From positions 1 through 9,169 of the forward strand of contig URLU01000083.1 in assembly GCA_900548765.1 (NCBI GenBank): a stretch of 9,169 bases of DNA. Direction: 5' to 3'. The position numbers and the translations under genes are program-made. Below are positions 1-6,348 of this stretch, piece after piece (the first letter of the stretch is position 1; the number at the start of each line of letters is the position of its first letter). The stretch is from an uncultured Lachnobacterium sp. (GTDB lineage: Bacteria > Bacillota > Clostridia > Lachnospirales > Lachnospiraceae). The notes below the pieces were generated by a model that was not told the DNA's origin, made no database searches, and saw only the letters and a program-made list of their open reading frames with translations.

Positions 1-7
1 GCCAGAC

Positions 8-190
8 ACGCTAATCAGTCGGGTAACATACAGTTATTTCACAGAACAAAATATGAACTGCAGCGGGGTTCCATTAACCCAGGAAACGGAGACCCTGCGC
101 AAATCTGCACGCACTATCCCGATTCATCCCGTTGCTGACTTCATATTTTTTCTGTGGAATAAGCTGTATGCCATCCGACACTTATAGCCT
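8..190. repeat. Imperfect palindromic element (MITE-like or long hairpin)
   Basis: Positions 18-57, read on the plus strand, match positions 140-179 read on the minus strand: 35 of 41 aligned columns are identical, with four substitutions and two compensating single-base gaps. Shared blocks include CATACAG, CACAGAA and AAAATATGAA. Weaker similarity continues outward to GCTA (10-13 and 185-188, inverted) and inward. The symmetry centre at 98.5 falls on the self-complementary TGCGCA (96-101). The rest of 1-235 holds no convincing gene. It could be a miniature inverted-repeat element, a long RNA hairpin, or the tails of two converging related genes, the other lying left of the window. No target-site duplication was identified. 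Confidence 0.55.
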
Positions 191-235
191 AAATTGCGGA
201 AAGCCACACATTCCAATCCACGCAAAATATAACCA

Positions 236-634
236 CTATGCTTTTTGCCCATCCTTATTATGGATAAATGTTATGATTAACCTATGACTTCTGCTCTCCG
301 CATAAGTACACAGATTATGTAAAGAAAAAAGAATGAAAAACAGGGTCGGCAAAATAACGTTTAAAAGGGTATAAACCACCAGTAAACTGGCACTGTTTCT
401 CCTTGTAGAAAGCTGCCTGATCACAGCAGTCTGGGATGATGATGCTGATATTTCCTCAACATTCATCACCACATCAAGATTCATATCTAAAGATACATAA
501 CTGACTGGGTTCAATGGAGCAGTACCATCACTTACAGATACATTGCCATTGCCCATTCCGAGAAAAGAGCAGAAAAATACCGAAAAAATTGCAATTAGAC
601 ATATAAATTTTTTGCTGTCTGCAAGCTTTCTCAT
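236..634 (-). CDS. Small membrane protein of unknown function (132 aa)
   Basis: I do not recognise this family. The start is well supported: GGGAGGAG lies 7 bases before the ATG. The protein opens with a charged stretch (MRKLADSKK) and a hydrophobic segment at about residues 10-27, which reads as a signal peptide or first membrane anchor. A polar Ser/Thr/Asn-rich region spans about 28-82. A second hydrophobic segment follows at about 84-107, then a basic tail with IITFIHNKDG. If both segments span the membrane, the middle region is outside and both ends are inside. No lipobox, cysteine cluster or enzymatic motif is visible. It starts 60 bases after the antiporter stop on the same strand with no obvious terminator between them, so co-transcription is plausible. 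That is the only functional hint, and a role as an antiporter accessory would be speculation. Confidence 0.72.
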   Translation of the reverse strand: MRKLADSKKFICLIAIFSVFFCSFLGMGNGNVSVSDGTAPLNPVSYVSLDMNLDVVMNVEEISASSSQTAVIRQLSTRRNSASLLVVYTLLNVILPTLFFILFSLHNLCTYAESRSHRLIITFIHNKDGQKA

Positions 635-694
635 GCTGCTTCTCCTCCCTTTGTTTTTCCATTAAGTAATACTATCACAAATACTTAAATTTTT

Positions 695-2287
695 CTACTC
701 TCTATATAAGACTACTGTATCATTTTCTGCTATTATTGTTTTTCCGTCCGGTATAATTGTCTCATCATTCCTGAGAATCAGGGCTATAAGCTCATCCTTG
801 CTCAAGTCCAGATCCCCTATATGCTGTCCACACCATTTGTTGTCCTTGTCTATGACGATTTCCTCCAGCGTCTCCTCGTCTGTCGGCACATAAGGCGGAA
901 CACTCAGAATAACTGTATCACCAGGTTTTATTTTGGTATCACCCTTGGTTATGATGGTTTTTCCATCTCTTTTTATCATAAGGGCAAGGGAACCGTAAGG
1001 CATAGACACCTCTTTGATTTTCTTATTCGACCAGTTGTGCCCCTCCGGAATATACATCCGCATGAGCTGCAGGGCTGTCTCCTCCTGATAATCGTTGAAG
1101 CTCTTTCGTACATCAGTCTGGTCATCCACCATATGCAGCTTATCTGCCACAAGCGGAAGCAGGCCTCCCTGAATCGCCACGGAGAAAAGCGTAACCATAA
1201 ATACAATGTGGAACAAATCCTCTTTCATGGATATGCCCGATGCAACCGCCATGATTGCAAATACACAGGATGAGGCTCCTCTGAGTCCTGCCCATGATAT
1301 AAGCAGGCACTGTCTCATGCTGCACTTACATGGCAGCATCAATAAATACACTGCTATAGGTCTTGCAATAAAGGTTAAAACAACCACGATGACTGCGGAT
1401 GTAAGCATAATCTGCGGCATCAGGTGCGGATAGCTTAAAAGTCCAATCAGGAAAAATACAAAAATCTGTGATAAGCTTGTAACTCCGTCAAAGAAATGTA
1501 TAAGTGTCTGCTTATTACATATTCTGCTGTTTCCTAAGATAATTCCATAGAGATACAAACTCAGATAAGCATTTCCTTTAAGTGCGCTTGAGACTCCAAA
1601 GCACAAAAATACCATGGCAATCACAAATATTGTGTCCAGGCCATCTGATATAATATCGGTTCTGGTCATTATCTTAACCGAAGCAACGGCTGTAACAATA
1701 CCAATTAACACGCCCACGCTGATTTGCAGCACTACCATAAGTGCCACATTCTGTGAGCCTGAGCTTCCCAAAAAGCCTATGGCTATCATGGTAAGCATGT
1801 AGGCAATCGGGTCGTTACTTCCACTCTCGACCTCAAGGATTGAAGCCGTTCCGTCCTTTAGATTAAGCTTTTTCTTTCTTAGAATTGCAAACACGCTGGC
1901 TGCATCAGTTGATGACAGGACAGCTCCCACCAGAAAGCTCTCCGGAAAGGATATCTTTAATATGTAATGGCACAGCACTGTGGTGATGCCGGCTGTCAGG
2001 ATAACTCCTGCTGTAGACAGGGCAATCGCCCTTCCAGCCACTGGCTTTGCAGCGCTCCACTTGGTGTTGAAACCACCATAAAACATGATAAAAACCAGAG
2101 CGATTGAGCAGCTGGTCTCCGCAAAGGAAAAGTTGTCAAACTCAATCTTAAACAAGCCGTCGCTGCCGAATACCATGCCTATGAACATGAATAGAATCAG
2201 GGCGGGCAGCCCAAACCTATCTGAAAATTTCTCAGCAATAATACATAACAGTATTATTACCGCAATACCTAACACATATAAAACCAT
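695..2287 (-). CDS. K+/H+ antiporter, CPA1 family, with two C-terminal RCK_C domains (NhaP2/CvrA-like)
   Basis: This 530-residue protein is an integral membrane cation/proton antiporter that would export K+ (or Na+) in exchange for H+. About 12 hydrophobic segments fill residues 1-385. CPA1 hallmarks are visible: GAVLSSTDAASVFAILR (121-137), the ESGSNDP stretch with Asn158-Asp159 at the expected ion-binding position (153-160), and SWAGLRGA (331-338). The cytoplasmic tail holds two TrkA_C-like modules, at about 412-466 (ending KPGDTVILSVP) and 480-530 (ending ENDTVVLY), with no RCK_N nucleotide-binding domain. In other Bacillota such C-terminal modules can bind cyclic di-AMP; that is inference here. 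The length fits NhaP2-type proteins. AAAGGAG lies 13 bases upstream of the ATG, slightly far. A plausible sigma-A promoter lies at 2342-2370. Cation specificity cannot be read from the sequence. Confidence 0.93.
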   Translation of the reverse strand: MVLYVLGIAVIILLCIIAEKFSDRFGLPALILFMFIGMVFGSDGLFKIEFDNFSFAETSCSIALVFIMFYGGFNTKWSAAKPVAGRAIALSTAGVILTAGITTVLCHYILKISFPESFLVGAVLSSTDAASVFAILRKKKLNLKDGTASILEVESGSNDPIAYMLTMIAIGFLGSSGSQNVALMVVLQISVGVLIGIVTAVASVKIMTRTDIISDGLDTIFVIAMVFLCFGVSSALKGNAYLSLYLYGIILGNSRICNKQTLIHFFDGVTSLSQIFVFFLIGLLSYPHLMPQIMLTSAVIVVVLTFIARPIAVYLLMLPCKCSMRQCLLISWAGLRGASSCVFAIMAVASGISMKEDLFHIVFMVTLFSVAIQGGLLPLVADKLHMVDDQTDVRKSFNDYQEETALQLMRMYIPEGHNWSNKKIKEVSMPYGSLALMIKRDGKTIITKGDTKIKPGDTVILSVPPYVPTDEETLEEIVIDKDNKWCGQHIGDLDLSKDELIALILRNDETIIPDGKTIIAENDTVVLYRE

Positions 2288-2341
2288 TTACCTGCATCAT
2301 CTCCTTTTCTCTGCTGTGTCTCATTGTTACAAATTTTTCAC

Positions 2342-2370
2342 AATATATCATATCATGGACTTTGGCTCAA
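2342..2370 (-). promoter_or_regulatory. Sigma-A promoter for the antiporter gene
   Basis: Read on the minus strand, TTGAGC (2370-2365) is followed after 17 bases by TATATT (2347-2342). A TG one base before the -10 gives an extended -10 element. It lies about 55 bases upstream of the antiporter start, in the gap after the neighbouring gene's stop codon. A short AT-rich hairpin (ATAGTTT/AAACTAT, 2371-2388) lies just upstream; it lacks a U-run and is not a convincing terminator, so some read-through from the 2406-3236 gene is possible. Confidence 0.5.
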
Positions 2371-2405
2371 TAGTTTTCTGAAACTATAATAAAATGTTTA
2401 TAAAA

Positions 2406-3236
2406 TTAAGTGAACTTTCCGCTCCAATGATTTGCCTCTTCCCGATACTGCTCGGCTACCTGCATCAGCTCCTGATACTGGCGTTTTGCGCTTTCTATTT
2501 GGGACTTGTAGAAGTTGATTTCCTTTTGCTGCTCCATAAGGCTGGATTTGAGCATGGCCAGCTCCTGCTCATAATCGCGCTCCCTGTCAGCATTTTCACC
2601 ACCAGTATCCTTCATCTCACTTTTTTCTTTAGACTTCTTCCCTGTTTCTTCATCACAGGCATCTATTTCATAATTAATGTCATTTGTTTTATCTCTATGC
2701 TCATTCCTGCCCCGGGCAGCCAGCTGCAGGTCATTGGCAGCCTCATACAAGACATATCCCTTTTCATTTTCCACGAACACAAGCAGGCACTCATTGAGGC
2801 AGACAACCTTATACTGTGCATCTTTATTTCCTAAATCCACATTTAATATTTCTCTTTCTCCCTCATAGGGCAGGATTCCATGCAGACGATATTTTTCCTC
2901 ACCCTCCGCTGTATTTTTCTCCATATAAAAAAGTATCAGCCTTCCATAAAAGGCAGTAAGGCTCGGCGAATTGAAACTCACATTTTCCCCAGCCTGTCTC
3001 TCAAAGGGAAATACGTACTCCAGCACTGACCTCACCACCAGAGCTCCGTTTTCATTTATGTAAGTGTAATAAATCGCACTGTTATACACAGTATCATTTA
3101 AACCACTTTTATAATCTCTGACCATTATCACTGGAAGATAAAATTGATGTCCCTCCTTTTTTCGAAGGATTATTTCATTTTGATTTTTGTATATAAAAAA
3201 TCCCTGCCCACCGGCAGTCTCATAAAGATATGACAT
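2406..3236 (-). CDS. Unknown protein with beta-rich N-terminal region and C-terminal coiled coil (276 aa)
   Basis: I do not recognise the family. An upstream in-frame TTG (3251) would add five residues, but GAAGG at 3249-3245 sits 8 bases before the ATG at 3236, so that ATG is the better start. Residues 1-170 alternate hydrophobic and polar residues with many Tyr/Phe (for example SAIYYTYINENGALVVRSVL), suggesting a beta-sheet domain. Residues 175-220 are acidic/basic, low-complexity and probably disordered. Residues 220-268 (DYEQELAMLKSSLMEQQKEI and on) have the heptad character of a coiled coil. No signal peptide or membrane segment is seen, so it is probably cytoplasmic. It diverges from the Cys-rich gene across 101 bases. 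A scaffold or assembly partner is possible but not shown. Confidence 0.75.
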   Translation of the reverse strand: MSYLYETAGGQGFFIYKNQNEIILRKKEGHQFYLPVIMVRDYKSGLNDTVYNSAIYYTYINENGALVVRSVLEYVFPFERQAGENVSFNSPSLTAFYGRLILFYMEKNTAEGEEKYRLHGILPYEGEREILNVDLGNKDAQYKVVCLNECLLVFVENEKGYVLYEAANDLQLAARGRNEHRDKTNDINYEIDACDEETGKKSKEKSEMKDTGGENADRERDYEQELAMLKSSLMEQQKEINFYKSQIESAKRQYQELMQVAEQYREEANHWSGKFT

Positions 3237-3244
3237 ATGGAAAA

Positions 3245-3249
3245 CCTTC
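3245..3249 (-). promoter_or_regulatory. Ribosome binding site deciding the start at 3236
   Basis: GAAGG on the minus strand ends 8 bases before the ATG at 3236-3234. The alternative TTG start at 3251 overlaps this site, so the shorter 276-residue product is preferred. Confidence 0.55.
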
Positions 3250-3303
3250 AAATTTTAATCTGTTTAAGTATATGTTTTTCGCACATTTATATGCTGAGAT
3301 TCG

Positions 3304-3328
3304 TATACTATATCAAAACAATAAAGGA
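3304..3328 (+). promoter_or_regulatory. Possible -10 element and ribosome binding site for the Cys-rich gene
   Basis: AAAGGA at 3323-3328 lies 9 bases before the ATG at 3338 and fixes that start, 36 codons inside the longest open frame. TATACT at 3304-3309 could be a -10 box, but no good -35 stands 16-18 bases upstream. The run TATACTATA also resembles a sporulation sigma-K/E -10 element, again without a confident -35. Treat the promoter part as tentative and the ribosome binding site as good. Confidence 0.4.
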
Positions 3329-3337
3329 TACAATGAT

Positions 3338-4303
3338 ATGGCAAAATGTAAATGCAAAACAAATGCAAAAATTGTCAGCAGTGTTGTCTCAAACTTAAAT
3401 GGCAGCACATGTCCATGTACAGATGTCTGTGCTTCTCCAATATGTGCAGACCCTTGCGTGCTGGGCATAATGGCTCCGCTCATTTATGATGAAATCGGCA
3501 TAAATCTGTGTGCCAGTTTTCCACTGGGTGTCACACTGTCCACAACATATCCGACTGTGACAAATGCAACAGCAAGAGTTATAAATGCCACCTACACCTA
3601 TGGTGCCGGCAATGTCAGTCTGGAATCAATTAATGGCCGTGGCAACTGCTATGACATCACACTTTCCAATATAACCTTCACCTTTGCGGTAGACCTGTTT
3701 GACGCAAACTGCCGTCTGGTGGCAACCGTATACCCTACTGCTGTCTATCTGCCTCCTAGTACCACAGCAGCAACCTATGACGCAGACACCAATCCAAGCT
3801 CTGTGGAACTGGTGCTCTTCGCTCCTTATGGTCCATCCTATGAGACAGTTGAAGCTGCAACCACACCGGTTCTAAACTTCATCGGAGCAGTCACTGGCTC
3901 TAACACCGTGACTCAGGGCATCAACATGTTTGCTTTCGGCAAAGTCTTAGACCTTGATGTGAATGATAGTACTATCACTGTAGGTCTGACACTGGTTCTC
4001 CAGAGTCTCTACTTTGCAGGTTATAAGGTAAAGAGTGACGGCAAGATTGATATTCCAAAGGGAAGCATCACCTCCCCTGAAAATTCAGACTGCATGCGTT
4101 TCGTCTCAGGCAATCTCTTAAATCTGGCCATTAAACCTCTGGATCTGGGGGCTCCGAACTATGAGGAGTACCAGAAGCAGAACTGCCAGAAGCTCAATCC
4201 GTCACCTTGTGCCGGCTCTTGTCCGGGCTACACTAATGTAACAGATGTGCCTGTCAAAAATGGAAGTAATTCCGGCTCAGGCGGCGGGGGCACCACTTTA
4301 TAA
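3338..4303 (+). CDS. Cys-rich, beta-rich protein of unknown function with Gly/Ser tail (321 aa)
   Basis: I cannot assign a function. The chosen ATG has AAAGGA 9 bases upstream; the longer frame would start inside the divergent neighbour and lacks this support. Fourteen cysteines are visible: CKCK at 4-6, a cluster at 25, 27, 31, 36 and 40, then 58, 104, 125, 252, 283, 291 and 295. Residues 41-235 alternate hydrophobic and Thr/Asn/Val/Tyr residues, suggesting stacked beta strands. APLIYDEIGINLC (46-58) faintly recalls the SPOCS/DUF3794 domain of spore-coat proteins, without enough to assert it. The end (304-321) is Asn/Ser/Gly-rich with a GGGG run. There is no signal peptide or membrane segment. 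Together this suggests a self-assembling coat-like or metal-binding structural protein (inference). It diverges from the coiled-coil gene, which may be a partner. Confidence 0.8.
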   Translation: MAKCKCKTNAKIVSSVVSNLNGSTCPCTDVCASPICADPCVLGIMAPLIYDEIGINLCASFPLGVTLSTTYPTVTNATARVINATYTYGAGNVSLESINGRGNCYDITLSNITFTFAVDLFDANCRLVATVYPTAVYLPPSTTAATYDADTNPSSVELVLFAPYGPSYETVEAATTPVLNFIGAVTGSNTVTQGINMFAFGKVLDLDVNDSTITVGLTLVLQSLYFAGYKVKSDGKIDIPKGSITSPENSDCMRFVSGNLLNLAIKPLDLGAPNYEEYQKQNCQKLNPSPCAGSCPGYTNVTDVPVKNGSNSGSGGGGTTL

Positions 4304-4311
4304 TTTTTGCA

Positions 4312-4385
4312 TTTTATCGTATAACCCTAACTACAAGCCAGCTTGCATGCTGTGTTTCGCATCGTACTTCTTTTATACGATAAAA
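4312..4385. repeat. 13-bp perfect inverted repeat with competing arms
   Basis: TTTTATCGTATAA (4312-4324) is exactly complementary to TTATACGATAAAA (4373-4385), enclosing 48 bases. Inside is a small hairpin CAGC/GCTG (4339-4352) and a second copy of ATCGTA (4361-4366), which could instead pair with TACGAT (4376-4381) across a 9-base loop. On the plus strand it lies 9 bases past the Cys-rich gene stop but has no U-run, so it is not a standard terminator. It could stabilise the 3' end of that transcript or be a remnant element. Confidence 0.5.
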
Positions 4386-4417
4386 AGGACTGCGCACTTT
4401 CCAGTGCTGCAGCCCTT
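4382..4417 (-). terminator. Rho-independent terminator of the tcdA-larE operon
   Basis: Read on the minus strand, a stem of AAGG, GCAG and AGTGC-type blocks (4417-4403 pairing with 4398-4385, one mismatch and one bulge, 4-base GGAA loop) is followed directly by TTTTT (4386-4382). It lies about 80 bases past the larE stop. Its U-run overlaps the right arm of the 13-bp inverted repeat. Confidence 0.65.
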
Positions 4418-4463
4418 ACATAGCTATACATATTTAATTCAATAATCATCAGCACAATATGTA

Positions 4464-4484
4464 CACTTATCATGTCCATAAGTG
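4464..4484. repeat. Small perfect hairpin just after larE
   Basis: CACTTAT (4464-4470) and ATAAGTG (4478-4484) form a 7-bp stem with a 7-base loop, beginning 13 bases past the larE stop on the minus strand. No U-run follows, so it is more likely a 3'-end RNA structure than a terminator. Confidence 0.35.
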
Positions 4485-4497
4485 CCAGTGAAAATCT

Positions 4498-5310
4498 CTA
4501 CAATATAGTCTCATTCATGCTTCCCATGCGGTACCCCATGATATCAAGTGCCACATAGGCAAATCCATACTCCTTAAACCTGCTGTAGACCTCTGTCCTG
4601 ACTTCCTCTTTCATGAACTTATCAAACTCAGATGGGTCAAGCTCTATTCTTGCAACATCACCATGTATTCTTACCCTGAGCTGGTGAAAGCCCATATCCA
4701 GCAGAAGCTGTTCAGCCTTGTCTACCATCTTAAGCTTTTCCTCGCTTATCAAATCCCCATATGGGAATCTGCTGGAGAGACAGGCAAAGGACTGTTTATT
4801 CCAGGTCGGGATGTTGAGGTACTGGGACATATCTCTTATGTCCTGCTTGCTGAAGCCGCAATGTCTCAAAGGACTCTTTATGCCAAGCTCTGCAACCGCC
4901 TGCAGTCCCGGTCTGTAGTCTCCGTTGTCATCAAGATTTGAGCCCTCTGCGATTTCCGCTATGCCCTGCTCATCTGCTACTGCCCGGATTTTTTCAAAAA
5001 GCTCATGCTTGCAGAGATAGCATCTGTTCTTTGGATTGTGGGAAAAGCCCTCTATCTCAAGCTCCTCTGACTTTACGATAAAATGCTTCACATCCATTTT
5101 CCTGCAGTATGCCTCTGCTTCCTTTAACTCCCGCTCCGGAAAAGAGCAGGATGAGGCTGTGACAGCTATGAGCCTGTCTCCCAGGGCCTCCTTTGCCGCA
5201 TAGAGCAAAAATGTCGAATCCACACCGCTTGAAAAGGCTACTGCCACACTTCCAAAGGAGGCTATGTATTCCTTTAATTTATCATATTTATCTAATAGTT
5301 CCCTATTCAT
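4498..5310 (-). CDS. larE: ATP-dependent sacrificial sulfur transferase LarE (PP-loop)
   Basis: LarE enzymes use ATP to adenylate pyridinium dicarboxylic acid derivatives and then donate sulfur from one of their own cysteines, building the nickel-pincer cofactor of lactate racemase and related enzymes. The PP-loop is SSGVDST at residues 27-33 with Asp31. The sacrificial cysteine is most likely Cys177 in ACLSSRFPYG, matching Cys176 of the Lactiplantibacillus enzyme. A CYLC motif (Cys97, Cys100) is also present. The length of 270 residues is normal. The ATG abuts the tcdA stop codon with no gap, and AGGAG inside the end of tcdA is the likely ribosome binding site, so the two genes are probably translationally coupled. 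No larA, larB or larC is in the window, so the substrate and the enzyme served are unknown. A related PP-loop role outside lactate racemization remains possible. Confidence 0.88.
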   Translation of the reverse strand: MNRELLDKYDKLKEYIASFGSVAVAFSSGVDSTFLLYAAKEALGDRLIAVTASSCSFPERELKEAEAYCRKMDVKHFIVKSEELEIEGFSHNPKNRCYLCKHELFEKIRAVADEQGIAEIAEGSNLDDNGDYRPGLQAVAELGIKSPLRHCGFSKQDIRDMSQYLNIPTWNKQSFACLSSRFPYGDLISEEKLKMVDKAEQLLLDMGFHQLRVRIHGDVARIELDPSEFDKFMKEEVRTEVYSRFKEYGFAYVALDIMGYRMGSMNETIL

Positions 5311-6078
5311 CTACTCTGCACTCCTAACTCCTGTTAAATCCTTCACCACTTCGCCCGCAATGATGAGTCCTGCCACCGATGGCACAAATGCCACGCTTCC
5401 CGGTATGTCCCGTCTCTCTGTACACTTGTGGGCGGCTCCCGGAGGGCATATACAGTTGGTTCTGCAGCTGACTGACATATCCTCAATTGGACGGGTTGGC
5501 TTTTCCTCTGAATAAACCACCTTAAGCTTCTTCACACCACGCTTTTTAAGTTCTCTTCTCATAACCTTTGCCAGTGGGCACATCTTAGTCTTGTATATGT
5601 CTGCCACCCTGAAAGCACTTGCATCCAGCTTATTTCCGGCTCCCATAGAGCTTATAATCGGTACATTAAGCTCCCTGCACTTCATGACCAGCTCAAGCTT
5701 GGCTGTCACTGTGTCAACCGCGTCAATTACATAGTCATATTCTGAAAATGGAAATTCATCCGCATTCTCCGGCAGGAAGAAACACTTGTGGATTGTCACA
5801 TCCACGTCTGGATTTATCTCCAGCATTCTCTCCTTCATCACGTCTGTCTTGTATTTTCCCACAGTCTTTCTGGTTGCAATAATCTGTCTGTTTAAATTAG
5901 TCAGGCAGACCTTGTCATCATCTATCAAATCCAAATGCCCTACTCCGCTTCTGACTAAAGCCTCACAGGCATATCCACCTACACCGCCTACTCCAAAGAC
6001 CGCAACCCTCGACTCTGAAAGCTTTTTCATGGCTTCCCCGCCCAGCAGTAATTGTGTTCTTGAAAACTGATTAAGCAT
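5311..6078 (-). CDS. tcdA: tRNA threonylcarbamoyladenosine dehydratase TcdA (E1-like, ThiF family)
   Basis: TcdA (CsdL/YgdL) uses ATP to cyclise the t6A37 modification of ANN-decoding tRNAs into ct6A. The ThiF/E1 fold is clear: the dinucleotide-type loop GVGGVG at residues 29-34, DLIDDDKV (50-57), NLNRQ with Arg64 (61-65), VIDAVD (117-122), MGAGNKLD (145-152), and the C-terminal GSVAFVPSVAGLIIAGEVV (227-245) typical of the family. Cys205, Cys209 and Cys211 form a compact cysteine group. Its 255 residues match the usual length of about 250-270. GAGGAG lies 10 bases before the ATG, and a consensus-like promoter stands about 35 bases upstream. It is the first gene of a two-gene operon with larE. 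E1-like proteins for thiamine or molybdopterin are close relatives, but the motif set fits TcdA better. Confidence 0.92.
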   Translation of the reverse strand: MLNQFSRTQLLLGGEAMKKLSESRVAVFGVGGVGGYACEALVRSGVGHLDLIDDDKVCLTNLNRQIIATRKTVGKYKTDVMKERMLEINPDVDVTIHKCFFLPENADEFPFSEYDYVIDAVDTVTAKLELVMKCRELNVPIISSMGAGNKLDASAFRVADIYKTKMCPLAKVMRRELKKRGVKKLKVVYSEEKPTRPIEDMSVSCRTNCICPPGAAHKCTERRDIPGSVAFVPSVAGLIIAGEVVKDLTGVRSAE

Positions 6079-6111
6079 ATTTATTTTGCTCCTCTTCTAT
6101 AATTCCCGCAT

Positions 6112-6141
6112 ATTGTACAGCCTTTATTCCTAGTATGTCAA
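6112..6141 (-). promoter_or_regulatory. Sigma-A promoter of the tcdA-larE operon
   Basis: On the minus strand TTGACA (6141-6136) is followed after 18 bases by TACAAT (6117-6112), about 34 bases before the tcdA start and upstream of its GAGGAG site. The -35 is perfect and the -10 has one mismatch; the spacing is one base over the optimum. Confidence 0.7.
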
Positions 6142-6277
6142 TAGGTTTTCCAAGCGTCCACCCTGCGTTTTCTGTCCAGTGTTACTGTTCAGACGCAAGC
6201 TTGACACCAGACTGTCAGGCTATACGCCACTGTGTAACCAGTAATACAATCACAGCCTATAAATTTTCAATAATTTG

Positions 6278-6304
6278 TAAAAAATATCCCTATTTTGCCG
6301 ATAA
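6278..6304 (+). promoter_or_regulatory. Sigma-28 (SigD/FliA) flagellar promoter for the chemotaxis receptor
   Basis: TAAA at 6278-6281, then exactly 15 bases, then GCCGATAA at 6297-6304: the full flagellar sigma-28 consensus without a mismatch. It lies 45 bases before the receptor ATG, leaving a short leader with a CGGAGGG ribosome binding site (6336-6342, 6 bases from the ATG). This places the receptor in the flagellar/chemotaxis regulon and implies a motile host. Confidence 0.88.
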
Positions 6305-6348
6305 ATAGGATATAATTATAACATATTATACAAATCGGAGGGATACAT

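Noticed and set aside
58..139. Invertible promoter switch between the palindrome arms.
   Set aside because: The arms are only about 85% identical with gaps, and no -10/-35 pair is visible in the enclosed segment.
2..187. Plus-strand frame open from the left edge for 61 codons, possible C-terminal end of a gene.
   Set aside because: Composition shows no recognisable family, the frame overlaps the palindrome, and an open run of this length is not unusual among six frames. Sequence left of the window would decide.
124..252. Minus-strand 42-residue ORF (MGKKHSGYIL start) overlapping the end of the 132-residue gene.
   Set aside because: No properly spaced ribosome binding site, overlap in another frame, and its second half is simply the palindrome arm.
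662..688. TTAAGTA/TACTTAA inverted repeat between the antiporter and the 132-residue gene.
   Set aside because: The AT-rich 7-bp stem with a 13-base loop and no U-run is too weak to call a terminator or operator.
3230..3337. Longer N-terminus of the Cys-rich protein starting at 3230.
   Set aside because: It would overlap the start of the divergent gene and lacks a ribosome binding site, while the ATG at 3338 has AAAGGA at good spacing and begins the distinctive MAKCKCK sequence.
6202..6217. TGACA-N6-TGTCA dyad in the divergent tcdA/chemoreceptor region, operator-like.
   Set aside because: Arms of five bases are too short to separate from chance, and it lies outside both promoters.
6311..6316. 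TATAAT just before the chemoreceptor as a sigma-A -10 box.
   Set aside because: No -35 hexamer at 16-18 bases upstream; the sigma-28 match fully explains the promoter.
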